Made by a program: the position numbers and the translations under genes
Assembly (NCBI RefSeq): GCF_003385845.1
Contig: NZ_QRDJ01000006.1
Location: 434,001-498,000 of the forward strand
Reading direction: 5' to 3'
Source of the DNA: Kushneria indalinina DSM 14324
Lineage (GTDB): Bacteria; Pseudomonadota; Gammaproteobacteria; Pseudomonadales; Halomonadaceae
DNA length: 64,000 bases
Notes under the pieces: model-generated
What the model was told of the DNA's origin: nothing
Seen by the model: only the letters and a program-made list of their open reading frames with translations
The model's database searches: none
Part shown: piece by piece, positions 55,239 through 63,957 of the stretch
How positions within the stretch are numbered: position 1 is the first letter of the stretch
How the letters are laid out: each line of letters opens with the position of its first letter

Positions 55239-55735
55239 AACGAGATCCCATGGTCCGAGTTGCGCTCTTTGCCGATGTCCAGAACATCTATTACACCGCC
55301 CGCGAAACCTTTGGCTGTCAGGTCAACTACGCCGCACTCTGGCGTCATGCGGTAGGGGAAGATACGGTCGTGGCCGCCTATGCCTATGCCATCGAGCGCC
55401 ACGACCCGCGCCAGCAGCAGTTTCAGCATGCGCTTCGCGATATCGGCTTTGAGGTGCGGCTCAAGCCCTTCATTCAGCGCCGTGATGGCAGCGCCAAGGG
55501 CGACTGGGATGTCGGGATTACGCTGGATGTGTTCGAGACGGCGAAGAGTGTTGACCGGGTCGTGCTGATCTCGGGGGATGGCGACTTTGCCGAGCTGCTC
55601 ACGCGCATTCGACAGCGTTTTGGCGTCAAGGCCGATGTGTACGGGGTTCAGGCGCTGACCGCCCAGGCCCTGAGGCAGGCCGCCGATCATTTTGTGCCGA
55701 TTGAAGGCAGCCTGTTACAAAATACCCGGCGCTGA
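55235..55735 (+). CDS. NYN-domain (LabA/DUF88-like) putative ribonuclease
   Basis: The 166-residue NYN/PIN-like protein has the conserved acidic sites DVQNIYYTA near residue 14, KGDWDVGITLD near residue 88 and LISGDGDFAELL near residue 110. NYN domains are generally metal-dependent RNases. The ATG at 55235 overlaps the mocA stop; ATG 55250, four codons in, is a possible alternative. Its pairing with Mo-cofactor genes is unusual and may only reflect shared transcription. Confidence 0.85.
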   Translation: MKRDPMVRVALFADVQNIYYTARETFGCQVNYAALWRHAVGEDTVVAAYAYAIERHDPRQQQFQHALRDIGFEVRLKPFIQRRDGSAKGDWDVGITLDVFETAKSVDRVVLISGDGDFAELLTRIRQRFGVKADVYGVQALTAQALRQAADHFVPIEGSLLQNTRR

Positions 55736-55752
55736 GCCGGGCATATCCCGTG

Positions 55753-56208
55753 TTACTGCACGCTGTAGTGATGGCCCGCCAGACACGCCGCCAGCGCGCG
55801 CTGATAGGTGTTGGCCTGCAGACGCGAGGGCGGCTCCAGCGTGGTCGCGGGGTTAAAACCGCTCTGATCGATGGACCAGCGATGGCATAGACCGCGGTCC
55901 TGCTGCTGCTGACGAAGCGTTTGATCGTTGATGGGGTAGGCGATGACATCGAACATGTCGGCACCGGCCATCTGAACCTCACGCGGTGTGGGCGTTGGCG
56001 TGTAGCGAGCGTCACTGCCGGAGGCCGCAAACCAGGTGCCGCGCGCGAGATAGTAGCGCTGATCACCGACCCAGATCGGGCGGGCATCATCGGGCAGGCC
56101 GGCACGATCAAGGGCGGGTGGGGCAGCCTGGGCAAGCGTTGCCGCCAGAAGCAGAGAAGGCAGTAGCGCGCTGATCAGGTAGTGAGGCAGGGCGAGAGAC
56201 TTGACCAT
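55753..56208 (-). CDS. Secreted protein of unknown function with DRxxCHRW motif
   Basis: The 151-residue protein has a signal peptide (LISALLPSLLLAATLAQAA, piece LLPSLLLAATLAQA, cut near residue 28). The C-terminal QQQQDRGLCHRWSIDQSGFNP (piece DRGLCHRWSIDQSGF) resembles a tail pattern I associate with several uncharacterised proteobacterial secreted proteins. Only two cysteines follow the signal, which could form a disulfide. The function is unknown. It is convergent with the NYN gene. Confidence 0.65.
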   Translation of the reverse strand: MVKSLALPHYLISALLPSLLLAATLAQAAPPALDRAGLPDDARPIWVGDQRYYLARGTWFAASGSDARYTPTPTPREVQMAGADMFDVIAYPINDQTLRQQQQDRGLCHRWSIDQSGFNPATTLEPPSRLQANTYQRALAACLAGHHYSVQ

Positions 56209-56293
56209 GAATGGACTCCATGACGCGTGACAGGCACCGCGACAGGGGCGCCCTGGTGTCATGCCAGGGTATACGACAGGAGCACGCAGCGCC

Positions 56294-57517
56294 ATGACCC
56301 GTCACCTTTCAGTATCGCGCGTTCGCGCCATGACGCTGGCCGCGCAGGGATTCGGTGCCGACCGCGACGGCCCCGAGCCGGACAATCGAGCGCTTTTGAG
56401 CCTTGTCCGCAGGCTGGGGCTTTTGCAGATCGACAGCGTCAACGTGCTGTGCCGCGCCCACTACATGCCGCTGTATTCCCGGCTGGGGCCCTACGATCAG
56501 GGCCGGCTTGAGCGTTTCAATCAGGGCTCGCCATCACAGCGGCGCCTGTTTGAATACTGGGGGCACGAGGCCTCGCTGATTCCTCTGGAAGACTATCCGC
56601 TCTATCGCTTTCGCATGCAGCGCGCCCGTGACGGCGGCGGCGGGCTTTATAAACGCCTGGCGCGCTTTTCCCGGGAACATCCGGCATTCATCGAGCAGGC
56701 GCTCGAGGAGATCCGCCATCACGGGGCGCTGGCGGCGTCCGATCTGACCGACGGCGGGCGCGGGCAGGGCCGCTGGTGGGGCTGGAGTCACGGCAAGTCA
56801 GCGCTGGAGTATCTGTTCTGGAGCGGGCAGGTCATGGTGGCGCACCGGCGCGGCAACTTCGAGCGGGTCTACGACCTGCCGGAGCGGGTGGTCGGGCGCG
56901 ACGCTGTTGAGGCGCCGATGCTGTCACCACAGGAAGCGCAGCGCGCGCTGGTTTCACGTGCGGCACGGGCCATGGGCGTGGCGAGCGTGCGGGACATGCA
57001 GCGCTATTTTCGCCTCGACGCCCGTGAGACGCGGGCACGGATCGATGAGCTGGTCGACACCGGCGAGCTGCTGCCTGCCCGGGTAGAAGGCTGGTCGATG
57101 CCGGCCTGGCAGCATGCAAAAGCACGTGTCAGCCGTCGGGCGAGTGACGCCACGGCGCTGCTGTCGCCCTTTGATCCGCTGATGTGGGACCGCGAGCGTG
57201 CCGCACGGGTCTTTGATTTTCACTACCGCATCGAGATCTATACGCCGGCGCATTTGCGCCAGTACGGCTATTACGTGCTGCCCTTCATGCTCAAGGGCCG
57301 AATGGCGGCCCGGGTCGATCTCAAGGCCGAGCGCACCTCCGGCGTGCTGCAGGTGCTGGCTGCGCACCCCGAATCGAACGTGTCGATGGAGACCCTGGCG
57401 CCGGCGCTTTATGCAGAGCTTGTACGGCTGGCCCGGTTTCTGGGCCTTGCTCGCGTGCAGGTGCAGGGCCGTGGCACGCTTGACCGGGCGCTCGAATCGG
57501 CGCGTGTCGCGGTCTGA
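56294..57517 (+). CDS. YcaQ-like winged-helix DNA glycosylase (HTH_42 family)
   Basis: The 407-residue protein has the YcaQ/AlkX-family pattern: LGLLQIDSVNVLCRAHYMPLYSRLG (pieces LLQIDSVNVLCRAHY, MPLYSRLG) near residue 43, WGHEASLIP near residue 89, and FDPLMWDRERAARVFDF (piece LLSPFDPLMWDRERA) near residue 300. YcaQ of E. coli is a DNA glycosylase that unhooks interstrand cross-links, so a DNA-repair role is likely. The start at 56294 lacks a strong ribosome site. Confidence 0.85.
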   Translation: MTRHLSVSRVRAMTLAAQGFGADRDGPEPDNRALLSLVRRLGLLQIDSVNVLCRAHYMPLYSRLGPYDQGRLERFNQGSPSQRRLFEYWGHEASLIPLEDYPLYRFRMQRARDGGGGLYKRLARFSREHPAFIEQALEEIRHHGALAASDLTDGGRGQGRWWGWSHGKSALEYLFWSGQVMVAHRRGNFERVYDLPERVVGRDAVEAPMLSPQEAQRALVSRAARAMGVASVRDMQRYFRLDARETRARIDELVDTGELLPARVEGWSMPAWQHAKARVSRRASDATALLSPFDPLMWDRERAARVFDFHYRIEIYTPAHLRQYGYYVLPFMLKGRMAARVDLKAERTSGVLQVLAAHPESNVSMETLAPALYAELVRLARFLGLARVQVQGRGTLDRALESARVAV

Positions 57518-57566
57518 CAGGATCGAACGTCGAACTGTTACAAGATCCTCGGCAGGCGTATGGTAA

Positions 57567-57578
57567 ATGTCATACAAC
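57567..57578. promoter_or_regulatory. ATGTCATACAAC element upstream of the MFS exporter
   Basis: Identical over 12 bases to the element at 7726-7737 and similarly close to a start codon (32 bases). It also forms part of GTATG...CATAC (57558-57575). Possible shared operator, not proven. Confidence 0.3.
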
Positions 57579-57609
57579 CCTCACGCCGTGACCACAACCG
57601 ATCAAAACC

Positions 57610-58878
57610 ATGTCCTCTGATCACTCTACTGAAGCAGCACCTGCAGGCACCAACCTTCGTATTATCGCCATCGTCAGCTCCACCTTTGTCAGCATGCTCT
57701 GCATCGGCATGACGCTGACGGTGCTGCCGCCCTGGATGCATGGGGCGCTGGGCTTTGATGCCGTCACGGTCGGTGCTGTCATCAGCCTTCAGTTCGTGGC
57801 GACCCTGCTGTCGCGTCCCTTCTCCAGTCAGATGGCCGACCGTCTCGGCGCCAAGCGCGTGGTGCTGCTGGGCATGGGCGGCTGCGCGCTCAACGGTGCC
57901 CTGATCCTGCTGGCGGCGCTGAGTGTTCAATGGCCGCTCGCGAGTCTGGTGCTTTTGATTTTGAGCCGACTGATGCTGGGCATTTCTCAGGGCATGATCG
58001 GCACCGGGTCGCTGAGCTGGGGGATCGGGCTGGTGGGGCCGACCCTGATGAGCAAGGTCATCTCCTGGAACGGCATCGCAGGCTTTGGGGCGCTCGCTAT
58101 CGGGGCGCCGCTGGGGGCCGTGCTGGCACAAAATTTCGGGGTGGTCAGCGTGGGGCTTTTCATCGTGCTGATCGGCGCACTGGCCCTGGCGCTTGCCCGG
58201 CGCCGGCCGGCGTCACCGATCGTCAGCGGCAAGCGCGTGCCGTTTGCACGCGTCTTTCGAGTGGTGGCGCCCTACGGCGGGGCGCTGGCCCTGAGCTCGG
58301 TCGGCTACGGTGTGATTGCCACCTTTATCACGCTGTATTACGCCGAGCAGCAGTGGGAGCATGCCGCCTGGGGGCTGAGTGCCTTCGGGGCGGCCTTCAT
58401 CACAGCGCGCGTGCTCTTTGCCGATATCGTCAATCGCTTTGGCGGCTATCGCGTCACGCTGGTGTGCTTTGCGGTAGAAATGCTGGGGCTGCTCGCCCTG
58501 TGGCAGGCCAGCCATCCGGGCATGGCCCTGCTGGGCGCGGTGCTGGCAGGGCTTGGCGTGTCGCTGATCTATCCGGCGCTGGGGGTGGTGGCGGTGGCCA
58601 AGATCGCCTCGACCAGTCGCAGCGCCGCGCTGGGCGCCTACTCGGTCTTTCTGGATGCCGCCGTCGGTCTGACCGGACCGCTGGCGGGATTCATCGCCAA
58701 CCGGGCCGGCTACTCCAGCATCTTTCTGGCAGCGGCGCTGTGTAGCCTGGCCGGCTGGGGGCTGTGTGCCGCGCTCTACACCATCTCGATCAGGCGCCGG
58801 ACGCGCGCCGAGCGTCAGGCCCTGACGGAAGACGATGAGGCGCCACCCTCATCGTCAGAAACGCGTTCCCGGGCCTGA
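57610..58878 (+). CDS. MFS exporter (YhhS/YfcJ-like)
   Basis: The 422-residue protein has about 12 membrane segments, the MFS motif ADRLGAKRVV near residue 77 and RLMLGISQGMIGTGSLSW (piece SRLMLGISQGMIG) near residue 118, in the style of the YhhS/YfcJ group of arabinose/drug efflux proteins. The substrate is unknown. Its last 64 bases overlap the 3' end of the convergent ATP-grasp gene, an unusually long convergent overlap. Confidence 0.82.
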   Translation: MSSDHSTEAAPAGTNLRIIAIVSSTFVSMLCIGMTLTVLPPWMHGALGFDAVTVGAVISLQFVATLLSRPFSSQMADRLGAKRVVLLGMGGCALNGALILLAALSVQWPLASLVLLILSRLMLGISQGMIGTGSLSWGIGLVGPTLMSKVISWNGIAGFGALAIGAPLGAVLAQNFGVVSVGLFIVLIGALALALARRRPASPIVSGKRVPFARVFRVVAPYGGALALSSVGYGVIATFITLYYAEQQWEHAAWGLSAFGAAFITARVLFADIVNRFGGYRVTLVCFAVEMLGLLALWQASHPGMALLGAVLAGLGVSLIYPALGVVAVAKIASTSRSAALGAYSVFLDAAVGLTGPLAGFIANRAGYSSIFLAAALCSLAGWGLCAALYTISIRRRTRAERQALTEDDEAPPSSSETRSRA

Positions 58879-59837
58879 GCCCGGCGAGCGTGCGCCAGAT
58901 CCTCCAGCGTATGCAGCGACAGCTGGTGCTCAAGATCAAAATATTCTCCCCACTGCTCATCGACGTGGTACGGCTCAAAGCGCCCAAAGCCGCTTTCCGG
59001 GGTAAAGGTCATCTCGCCGAAATAGACCTGGCCCTGAATGCTGTAGAGATCCACCCGAACGTAGGCAAACCCCTTTGAGAGCGTTCTGGCGCACTCGAGC
59101 AGGGTCTCAAGGGTATCGGGTCGGGTCGGGCGGCGTGATTCAGGGCTGTTGGCGTATTTGACCTGCAGTGGCAGCCACTGCCAGTCGGGGGTGAAGTAGT
59201 CCCGGCAGTGGCCGTTGAAGCGATCACTGTCAACCTGCACGATGCAGTGTGAGTGCTCGGCACCGTTGAAGCAGTGGAACTTGTAGTCGGCCGGGATGTT
59301 ACCGTTGTCATCAAGCATCAGCTGTTCAACGACCAGCTGCGGCGCAATGTGGCGATACTGGGTTTCCCGCGAGCCCATGTAAAAGTTGCGGCTGAGCCAG
59401 CCAGCGGTCTGACGTTTCAGCTCTTCAAAGGAGAGGCTGCTTTTGTCGGTGACAATGCGGTTCATGGCGCTGCCATGGTTGGCCTTGATGACAAACTGCT
59501 CGGGCAGGGCATCAAACATCGCGCGCGTGAGCACCGGGCCGGAGGCGAGCAGCGGAATCAGGTGCTGCTGGCCCAGCGTATCGGCCACGAAATCGCGCAC
59601 TGCCAGCTTGTCGGCCAGCTCGCGAAATACCGGACGATCGGCATCGAGCTTGAGACACGTCAGCTTCTCGCTCCAGGTGCGGGGTGTCTCCAGCGAGGGC
59701 GTGCGGCCAAAGCGTTTTTCAAACTGGCGAATCGCTTCACGGTGGTCGGAGCGTTTGAGGCGTCTGAGTCCTTCGGAGCATCGCTGGCGCAGACGCAGCA
59801 GGGAAAGCGGCTGGGTAAAAGAGGCGTTGTCGGCCAT
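58815..59837 (-). CDS. TupA-like ATP-grasp protein (polysaccharide/teichuronopeptide-type ligase)
   Basis: The 340-residue protein fits the TupA-like ATP-grasp group: TWSEKLTCLKLD near residue 53, LADKLAVRDFV near residue 74, FVIKANHGSAMNRIV near residue 116, ADYKFHCFNG near residue 190 and FGEMTFTPESGFGRF near residue 297. These proteins are often annotated as glycosyltransferases but have the ATP-grasp fold of peptide-type ligases. The start at 59837 was chosen by similarity of the following N-terminus. It stands alone rather than in a polysaccharide cluster. Confidence 0.75.
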   Translation of the reverse strand: MADNASFTQPLSLLRLRQRCSEGLRRLKRSDHREAIRQFEKRFGRTPSLETPRTWSEKLTCLKLDADRPVFRELADKLAVRDFVADTLGQQHLIPLLASGPVLTRAMFDALPEQFVIKANHGSAMNRIVTDKSSLSFEELKRQTAGWLSRNFYMGSRETQYRHIAPQLVVEQLMLDDNGNIPADYKFHCFNGAEHSHCIVQVDSDRFNGHCRDYFTPDWQWLPLQVKYANSPESRRPTRPDTLETLLECARTLSKGFAYVRVDLYSIQGQVYFGEMTFTPESGFGRFEPYHVDEQWGEYFDLEHQLSLHTLEDLAHARRAQARERVSDDEGGASSSSVRA

Positions 59838-60039
59838 GGACACCTTCCATGAAACACGGGCTAAGAAAAGTGTCGGGACGATAGCAGGATCCATGTCGTT
59901 GTTGATTAAGTAATTGTTAAAGGCTATTAATTAACGTCTGCGCCGGGTATCTTTTTGACAAGGATACTGGGGTATCGAATATTTTTGACGATGGACAGGG
60001 ACATATTCAGGCCCTGCCCGTTCTGGAGCGGAGACGATC

Positions 60040-60570
60040 ATGAGCGACAACAATGCGCAGGGGCCCCGCGAGATCGATGATGAAACGATCGAGCTGGCGA
60101 CCGAAATCTTTAACATGGCGCGCGTGGGCGATGCCGAGAAGTTCAGGGAGTGGCTGGGCCACGGTCTGCCGCCCAACATGTGCAACCACAAGGGCGACAG
60201 CCTGTTGATGCTGGCGAGCTATCATGGCCAGTTCGAGACCGTGAAGGTGCTGCTGGAGCATGGCGCCGACCCCGAAATGCGCAACGACAACGGCCAGAAC
60301 CCGCTGGCCGGTGCGGCCTTCAAGGGCGATATGGCCATGGTCAAACTGCTGCTGGACAACGGCGCCGATGTCGATGGCTGCGCTCCGGATGGCAAGACGG
60401 CGCTCATGTTTGCGGCCATGTTCGATCATGTCGAGATCACGCAGTACCTGCTGGAAAAGGGCGCCGACCCGTCGCGGCGCGAAAGCCGTGGCATGACGGC
60501 CGGCCAGCTGGCCCAGGGCATGGGCGCCGAACGGACCGCAGCGCTGCTGGGTGAAACCCGCACCGATTGA
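60040..60570 (+). CDS. Ankyrin-repeat protein
   Basis: The 176-residue soluble protein has about four ankyrin repeats after a ~25-residue N-terminus, seen in the recurring pattern G-x-T/S-xL-x(2)A and VKVLLEHGADPE, VKLLLDNGADVD and TQYLLEKGADPS. It has no signal peptide or enzyme domain, so it is probably a cytoplasmic protein-binding adaptor. GGAGCGGAG lies 12 bases before the ATG. Confidence 0.88.
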   Translation: MSDNNAQGPREIDDETIELATEIFNMARVGDAEKFREWLGHGLPPNMCNHKGDSLLMLASYHGQFETVKVLLEHGADPEMRNDNGQNPLAGAAFKGDMAMVKLLLDNGADVDGCAPDGKTALMFAAMFDHVEITQYLLEKGADPSRRESRGMTAGQLAQGMGAERTAALLGETRTD

Positions 60571-60614
60571 ACGTCTGATTCGGGCGCTGCCTGTAAAGTC
60601 TCCGGGCAGACGCG

Positions 60615-60676
60615 TACAATCGCCCGCCAGACTTCATCACTCACGCCCGAGCCGGTTTTCCGGCTCGGGCGCCTTT
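60615..60676 (+). promoter_or_regulatory. Promoter-like -10 and 11-bp hairpin in front of ybiT
   Basis: TACAAT at 60615-60620 could be a -10 box. GCCCGAGCCGG-TTTT-CCGGCTCGGGC (60645-60670) follows, then GCCTTTTC. The hairpin ends 20 bases before the ybiT start. It could terminate the ankyrin gene transcript or attenuate ybiT. Confidence 0.5.
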
Positions 60677-60689
60677 TCGGAATGCTCCC

Positions 60690-62279
60690 TTGCTCTCTAC
60701 TGCCAATATCACCATGCAGTTTGGCCCGAAGCCGCTGTTTGAAAACGTCTCGGTCAAGTTCGGCAACGGCCATCGCTATGGCCTGATCGGCGCCAACGGC
60801 TGCGGTAAATCTACCTTCATGAAAATTCTGGGCGGCGACCTGGAGCCCTCCGGCGGGCAGGTCATGAAGGATGCCACCACACGGCTGGGCAAGCTGCGTC
60901 AGGACCAGTTTGCCTTTGAGAGCGAGCGGGTCATCGACACCGTCATCATGGGGCATGAAGAGCTCTGGCACGTGGCGGCCGAGCGCGAGCGCATCTACTC
61001 CCAGGCCGAGATGTCGGAGGAAGACGGCATGAAGGTCGCCGACCTTGAAGTGCGCTATGCCGAGCTCGACGGTTATACCGCCGAGGCCCGGGCCGGTGAG
61101 CTGCTGCAGGGACTGGGCATCGGTGACGAGCAGCACCAAAACCTGATGAGCACCGTAGCGCCGGGCTGGAAGCTGCGTGTGCTGCTGGCCCAGGCGCTCT
61201 TTGCCGACCCGGACGTGCTGCTGCTCGATGAGCCGACCAACCATCTGGACATCAATACCATCCGCTGGCTGGAAGACATCCTCAAGGCGCGTCGCGCGAC
61301 GATGATCATCATCTCCCACGACCGCCACTTCCTGAACAGCGTCTGCACCCATATGGCGGATCTGGACTACGGTGAGTTGCGCCTGTTCCCGGGCAATTAC
61401 GATGAGTACATGATCGCCGCCACCCAGGCGCGCGAACGTCTGCATGCCGACAACGCCAAAAAGAAGGCCGAGATCGCCGAGCTTCAGCAGTTTGTCAGTC
61501 GCTTCTCGGCCAACGCCTCCAAGGCCAAACAGGCCACGTCCCGCCAGCGCAAGATCGACAAGATCCAGCTCGAGGAGGTCAAGCCGTCCTCGCGCGTGAG
61601 TCCCTTTATCCGCTTTGAGCAGAACAAAAAGATTCATCGCCAGGCGCTAACGGTGGAAAACATCAGCAAGGCCTGGGGCGACAACGTGTTGTTCAAGCGT
61701 TTCGGACTGCAGGTCGAGGCCGGCGAGCGTGTCGCCATCATCGGTCCCAACGGGATCGGCAAGACCACGCTGCTCAACTGCCTGACCGGCGACATGGCCG
61801 TCGACAGCGGCGAAGTGAAATGGACCGATGCCGCCGAAGTCGGCTATTTCGCTCAGGACCATGCCGCGGACTTCGAAAGCGGCGATACACTCTTTGACTG
61901 GATGGGGCAGTGGACCACCGAGGGCGAGCAGCAGGTGCGCTCGGCGCTCGGGCGGATGCTCTTTTCCAACGACGACATCGGCAAGTCGGTGCGGGTTATC
62001 TCCGGCGGTGAGCAGGGCCGCATGCTCTTTGGCAAGCTGGCGCTGCAAAAGCCCAACGTGCTGGTGATGGATGAGCCCACCAACCACCTGGACATGGAAT
62101 CGATCGAGGCGCTCAACCTGGCACTCGACAACTATCCCGGCACGCTGATCTTTGTCAGCCACGATCGCGAGTTTGTCAGCTCGCTGGCCACACGCATCAT
62201 TGAGATGAAAGACGATGGCATTGTGGACTTCAGCGGCAGTTACGAGGACTACCTGCGCAGTCAGGGCATCTACGGCTAA
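60690..62279 (+). CDS. ybiT: ABC-F ATPase, YbiT type
   Basis: The 529-residue protein has two ATPase domains and no membrane part. The first has GANGCGKST near residue 35 and [11 protein letters not shown] near residue 175; the second has GPNGIGKTT near residue 353 and [10 protein letters not shown] near residue 460. A charged P-site linker ([20 protein letters not shown], piece [15 protein letters not shown], near residue 275) lies between. ABC-F proteins act on the ribosome in translation. The start is TTG at 60690, since the family begins with a ML(S/V)xxNxTMQFG-like segment that the ATG at 60714 would cut off. Confidence 0.92.
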   Translation: MLSTANITMQFGPKPLFENVSVKFGNGHRYGLIGANGCGKSTFMKILGGDLEPSGGQVMKDATTRLGKLRQDQFAFESERVIDTVIMGHEELWHVAAERERIYSQAEMSEEDGMKVADLEVRYAELDGYTAEARAGELLQGLGIGDEQHQNLMSTVAPGWKLRVLLAQALFADPDVLLLDEPTNHLDINTIRWLEDILKARRATMIIISHDRHFLNSVCTHMADLDYGELRLFPGNYDEYMIAATQARERLHADNAKKKAEIAELQQFVSRFSANASKAKQATSRQRKIDKIQLEEVKPSSRVSPFIRFEQNKKIHRQALTVENISKAWGDNVLFKRFGLQVEAGERVAIIGPNGIGKTTLLNCLTGDMAVDSGEVKWTDAAEVGYFAQDHAADFESGDTLFDWMGQWTTEGEQQVRSALGRMLFSNDDIGKSVRVISGGEQGRMLFGKLALQKPNVLVMDEPTNHLDMESIEALNLALDNYPGTLIFVSHDREFVSSLATRIIEMKDDGIVDFSGSYEDYLRSQGIYG

Positions 62280-62655
62280 GTACGTGTGAGGACGGCGTGC
62301 TGCAGCCAATCCCCAAGGCTGCAGGCGCCGCTCATTGCTGGATGACTCCCGGTGCGCCCACCCCAGGTGCCCACTTTTTTGTGCCGATAAGAGCATCTTT
62401 TGTCAGAAAACTGCCTTTGCATTGAGCAATACGGGGTTACGCATCAAGCGTTATGCCGGCCGTATTTTATAACCTGAGTTAGCGCCGTTTACGACCCGAT
62501 AAGCGCCTCGCCTCTGACACGCCAGATTACTGTAATGCCGCGTAACCCTGGCGCCTTAAAAAGGGCGCCGTATGCAGCCGCGTCCTCGTTGTATAGGGAA
62601 CTATCCAGTGCCGTTTGAATCCCAGGTAATGTCATGCCAACAGGGAGGGCACATC
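62280..62655. other. 376-base intergenic region with two hairpins
   Basis: CTGCAGCC/GGCTGCAG (62300-62324) follows ybiT without a T-run. GGCGCC/GGCGCC (62550-62569) lies ~85 bases before the small gene. I see no coding features in the region. Confidence 0.5.
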
Positions 62656-62850
62656 ATGAGCAAGCACGGCAGCGAGCAGTTCGAGAAGTTCAAGAGCGGT
62701 CTCAAGACACAGGTAGCGGTGGCCACCAACAGCGACCGCCTGTACGAAGATGCCGAAAAACAGCGGCTGATGGTACGGCTGATGGAGACCAGGGGACTGA
62801 CGCAGGAAGAGGCCGAAAAGGAAGCTGCCAGCCAGCTGCGCAACGAGTAG
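62656..62850 (+). CDS. Small charged hypothetical protein (64 residues)
   Basis: GGGAGGGC precedes the ATG at 62656 by a good distance, and a terminator follows. The protein is almost all charged helix (SEQFEKFKSGLKTQ, EDAEKQRLMVRLMETRG, TQEEAEKEAASQL), with no membrane segment or cysteine. No family is recognised. Confidence 0.65.
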   Translation: MSKHGSEQFEKFKSGLKTQVAVATNSDRLYEDAEKQRLMVRLMETRGLTQEEAEKEAASQLRNE

Positions 62851-62903
62851 CCGCCAGTACATTGCGGCGTGGCCGATATTGACCGGCCACGCCCCGTTGA
62901 TCA

Positions 62904-62935
62904 GGCCCGGCATCATTCACGATGCCGGGCCTTTT
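62904..62935 (+). terminator. Terminator between the small gene and the serine hydrolase
   Basis: GGCCCGGCATC-ATTCAC-GATGCCGGGCC is followed by TTTTC. The serine hydrolase stop begins just beyond. Confidence 0.9.
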
Positions 62936-62937
62936 CT

Positions 62938-63957
62938 TTATTGCGTGGCCCTGATCAGCTCGCCGACCAGCGTTTTGATCTGCCCCAGATAGCTGCCGCT
63001 CGAAGGCGGGTTGGGATCGGAGGTCAATACGATCGTCATCGCGCGCTCCGGCACCACGAAGAGCACCTGACCGCCGTAGCCCCAGCCGTAGTACACCGGT
63101 TCATTTTCGATCTCGCCGCGAAACCAGCCATAGCCGTAGTCATCACCGTTATAAAACGAGTGCGTGCGCGGCTGCCAGGAGGTGGTGGTCCAGTCACTTG
63201 AGAGCACCTGCCGGCCGTTGTAGCGCCCTTTCAGACGATACATCTCACCGAACGCCAGAAGCGCCTGTGGCGTCATTCCCATCTCGTTGCCGCCGAAATA
63301 GATGCCCTGCGGGTCGCGCGTCCAGGGTGGGATGGCGATGTCCAGCGGCGCCCCCAGCCAGTCCCGCATCAGGGCAAGCGTCGAGCGTCCAGTGGCATGG
63401 GTCAGCGCTGCCGAGAGCAGATGGGTGTTGCCGGTGGAGTAGAGCATGCGCCCGCCGGGCTCGGCCACGAAAGGCCGTGAAAGCGCGTTGCGTACCCAGT
63501 TGTTGCTGGCCACCCAGGCGCCGTAGTGCTGCCCTGAGGTGCGCTCAAGCCCCGCCTGCATCGACAGCAGGTGGCCCACGGTAATCTCACGGATTCGCGG
63601 GTCGGCCTCCGCGGGGATCTGGTTGGCGGCCAGCAGTTCGACAATCGGCTGATCGACGCCCTGGATCACGCCGCGCTCGATGGCCTCCCCCACGGGGGCC
63701 GACATCAGCGTCTTGGACAGCGACTTGATATTGGCCGTCTGGTTCGTGCGGTGGCCGCGATAGTCGCGATCGATCACGGTCTCGCCGTGAATGGCGACCA
63801 TCAGGGTATGGGTGCGCGGCAGGGCGCCGGCGCGATTTTCCAGATGGGACAGCGTTGATGAATCAAGGCTGACAGGTGCGGCGGACGAGGGCATCGACAC
63901 CAGCCAGAACGCACCGGCCACTAGCAGGGCATAACATACGTGTCCGGGCTGTCGCAT
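62938..63957 (-). CDS. Periplasmic beta-lactamase-fold serine hydrolase
   Basis: The 339-residue protein has a signal peptide (LLVAGAFWLVSMPSSAA). It carries the penicillin-binding/class C type triad: SLSK (SxxK, near residue 79), YST (YxN-like, near residue 165) and a GYGGQ motif near residue 293 in place of KTG. This pattern is found in esterases, D-aminopeptidases and the broad beta-lactamase family (serine hydrolase) group; resistance activity is not implied. The start at 63957 gives a clean signal sequence. The window ends 43 bases upstream. Confidence 0.85.
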   Translation of the reverse strand: MRQPGHVCYALLVAGAFWLVSMPSSAAPVSLDSSTLSHLENRAGALPRTHTLMVAIHGETVIDRDYRGHRTNQTANIKSLSKTLMSAPVGEAIERGVIQGVDQPIVELLAANQIPAEADPRIREITVGHLLSMQAGLERTSGQHYGAWVASNNWVRNALSRPFVAEPGGRMLYSTGNTHLLSAALTHATGRSTLALMRDWLGAPLDIAIPPWTRDPQGIYFGGNEMGMTPQALLAFGEMYRLKGRYNGRQVLSSDWTTTSWQPRTHSFYNGDDYGYGWFRGEIENEPVYYGWGYGGQVLFVVPERAMTIVLTSDPNPPSSGSYLGQIKTLVGELIRATQ

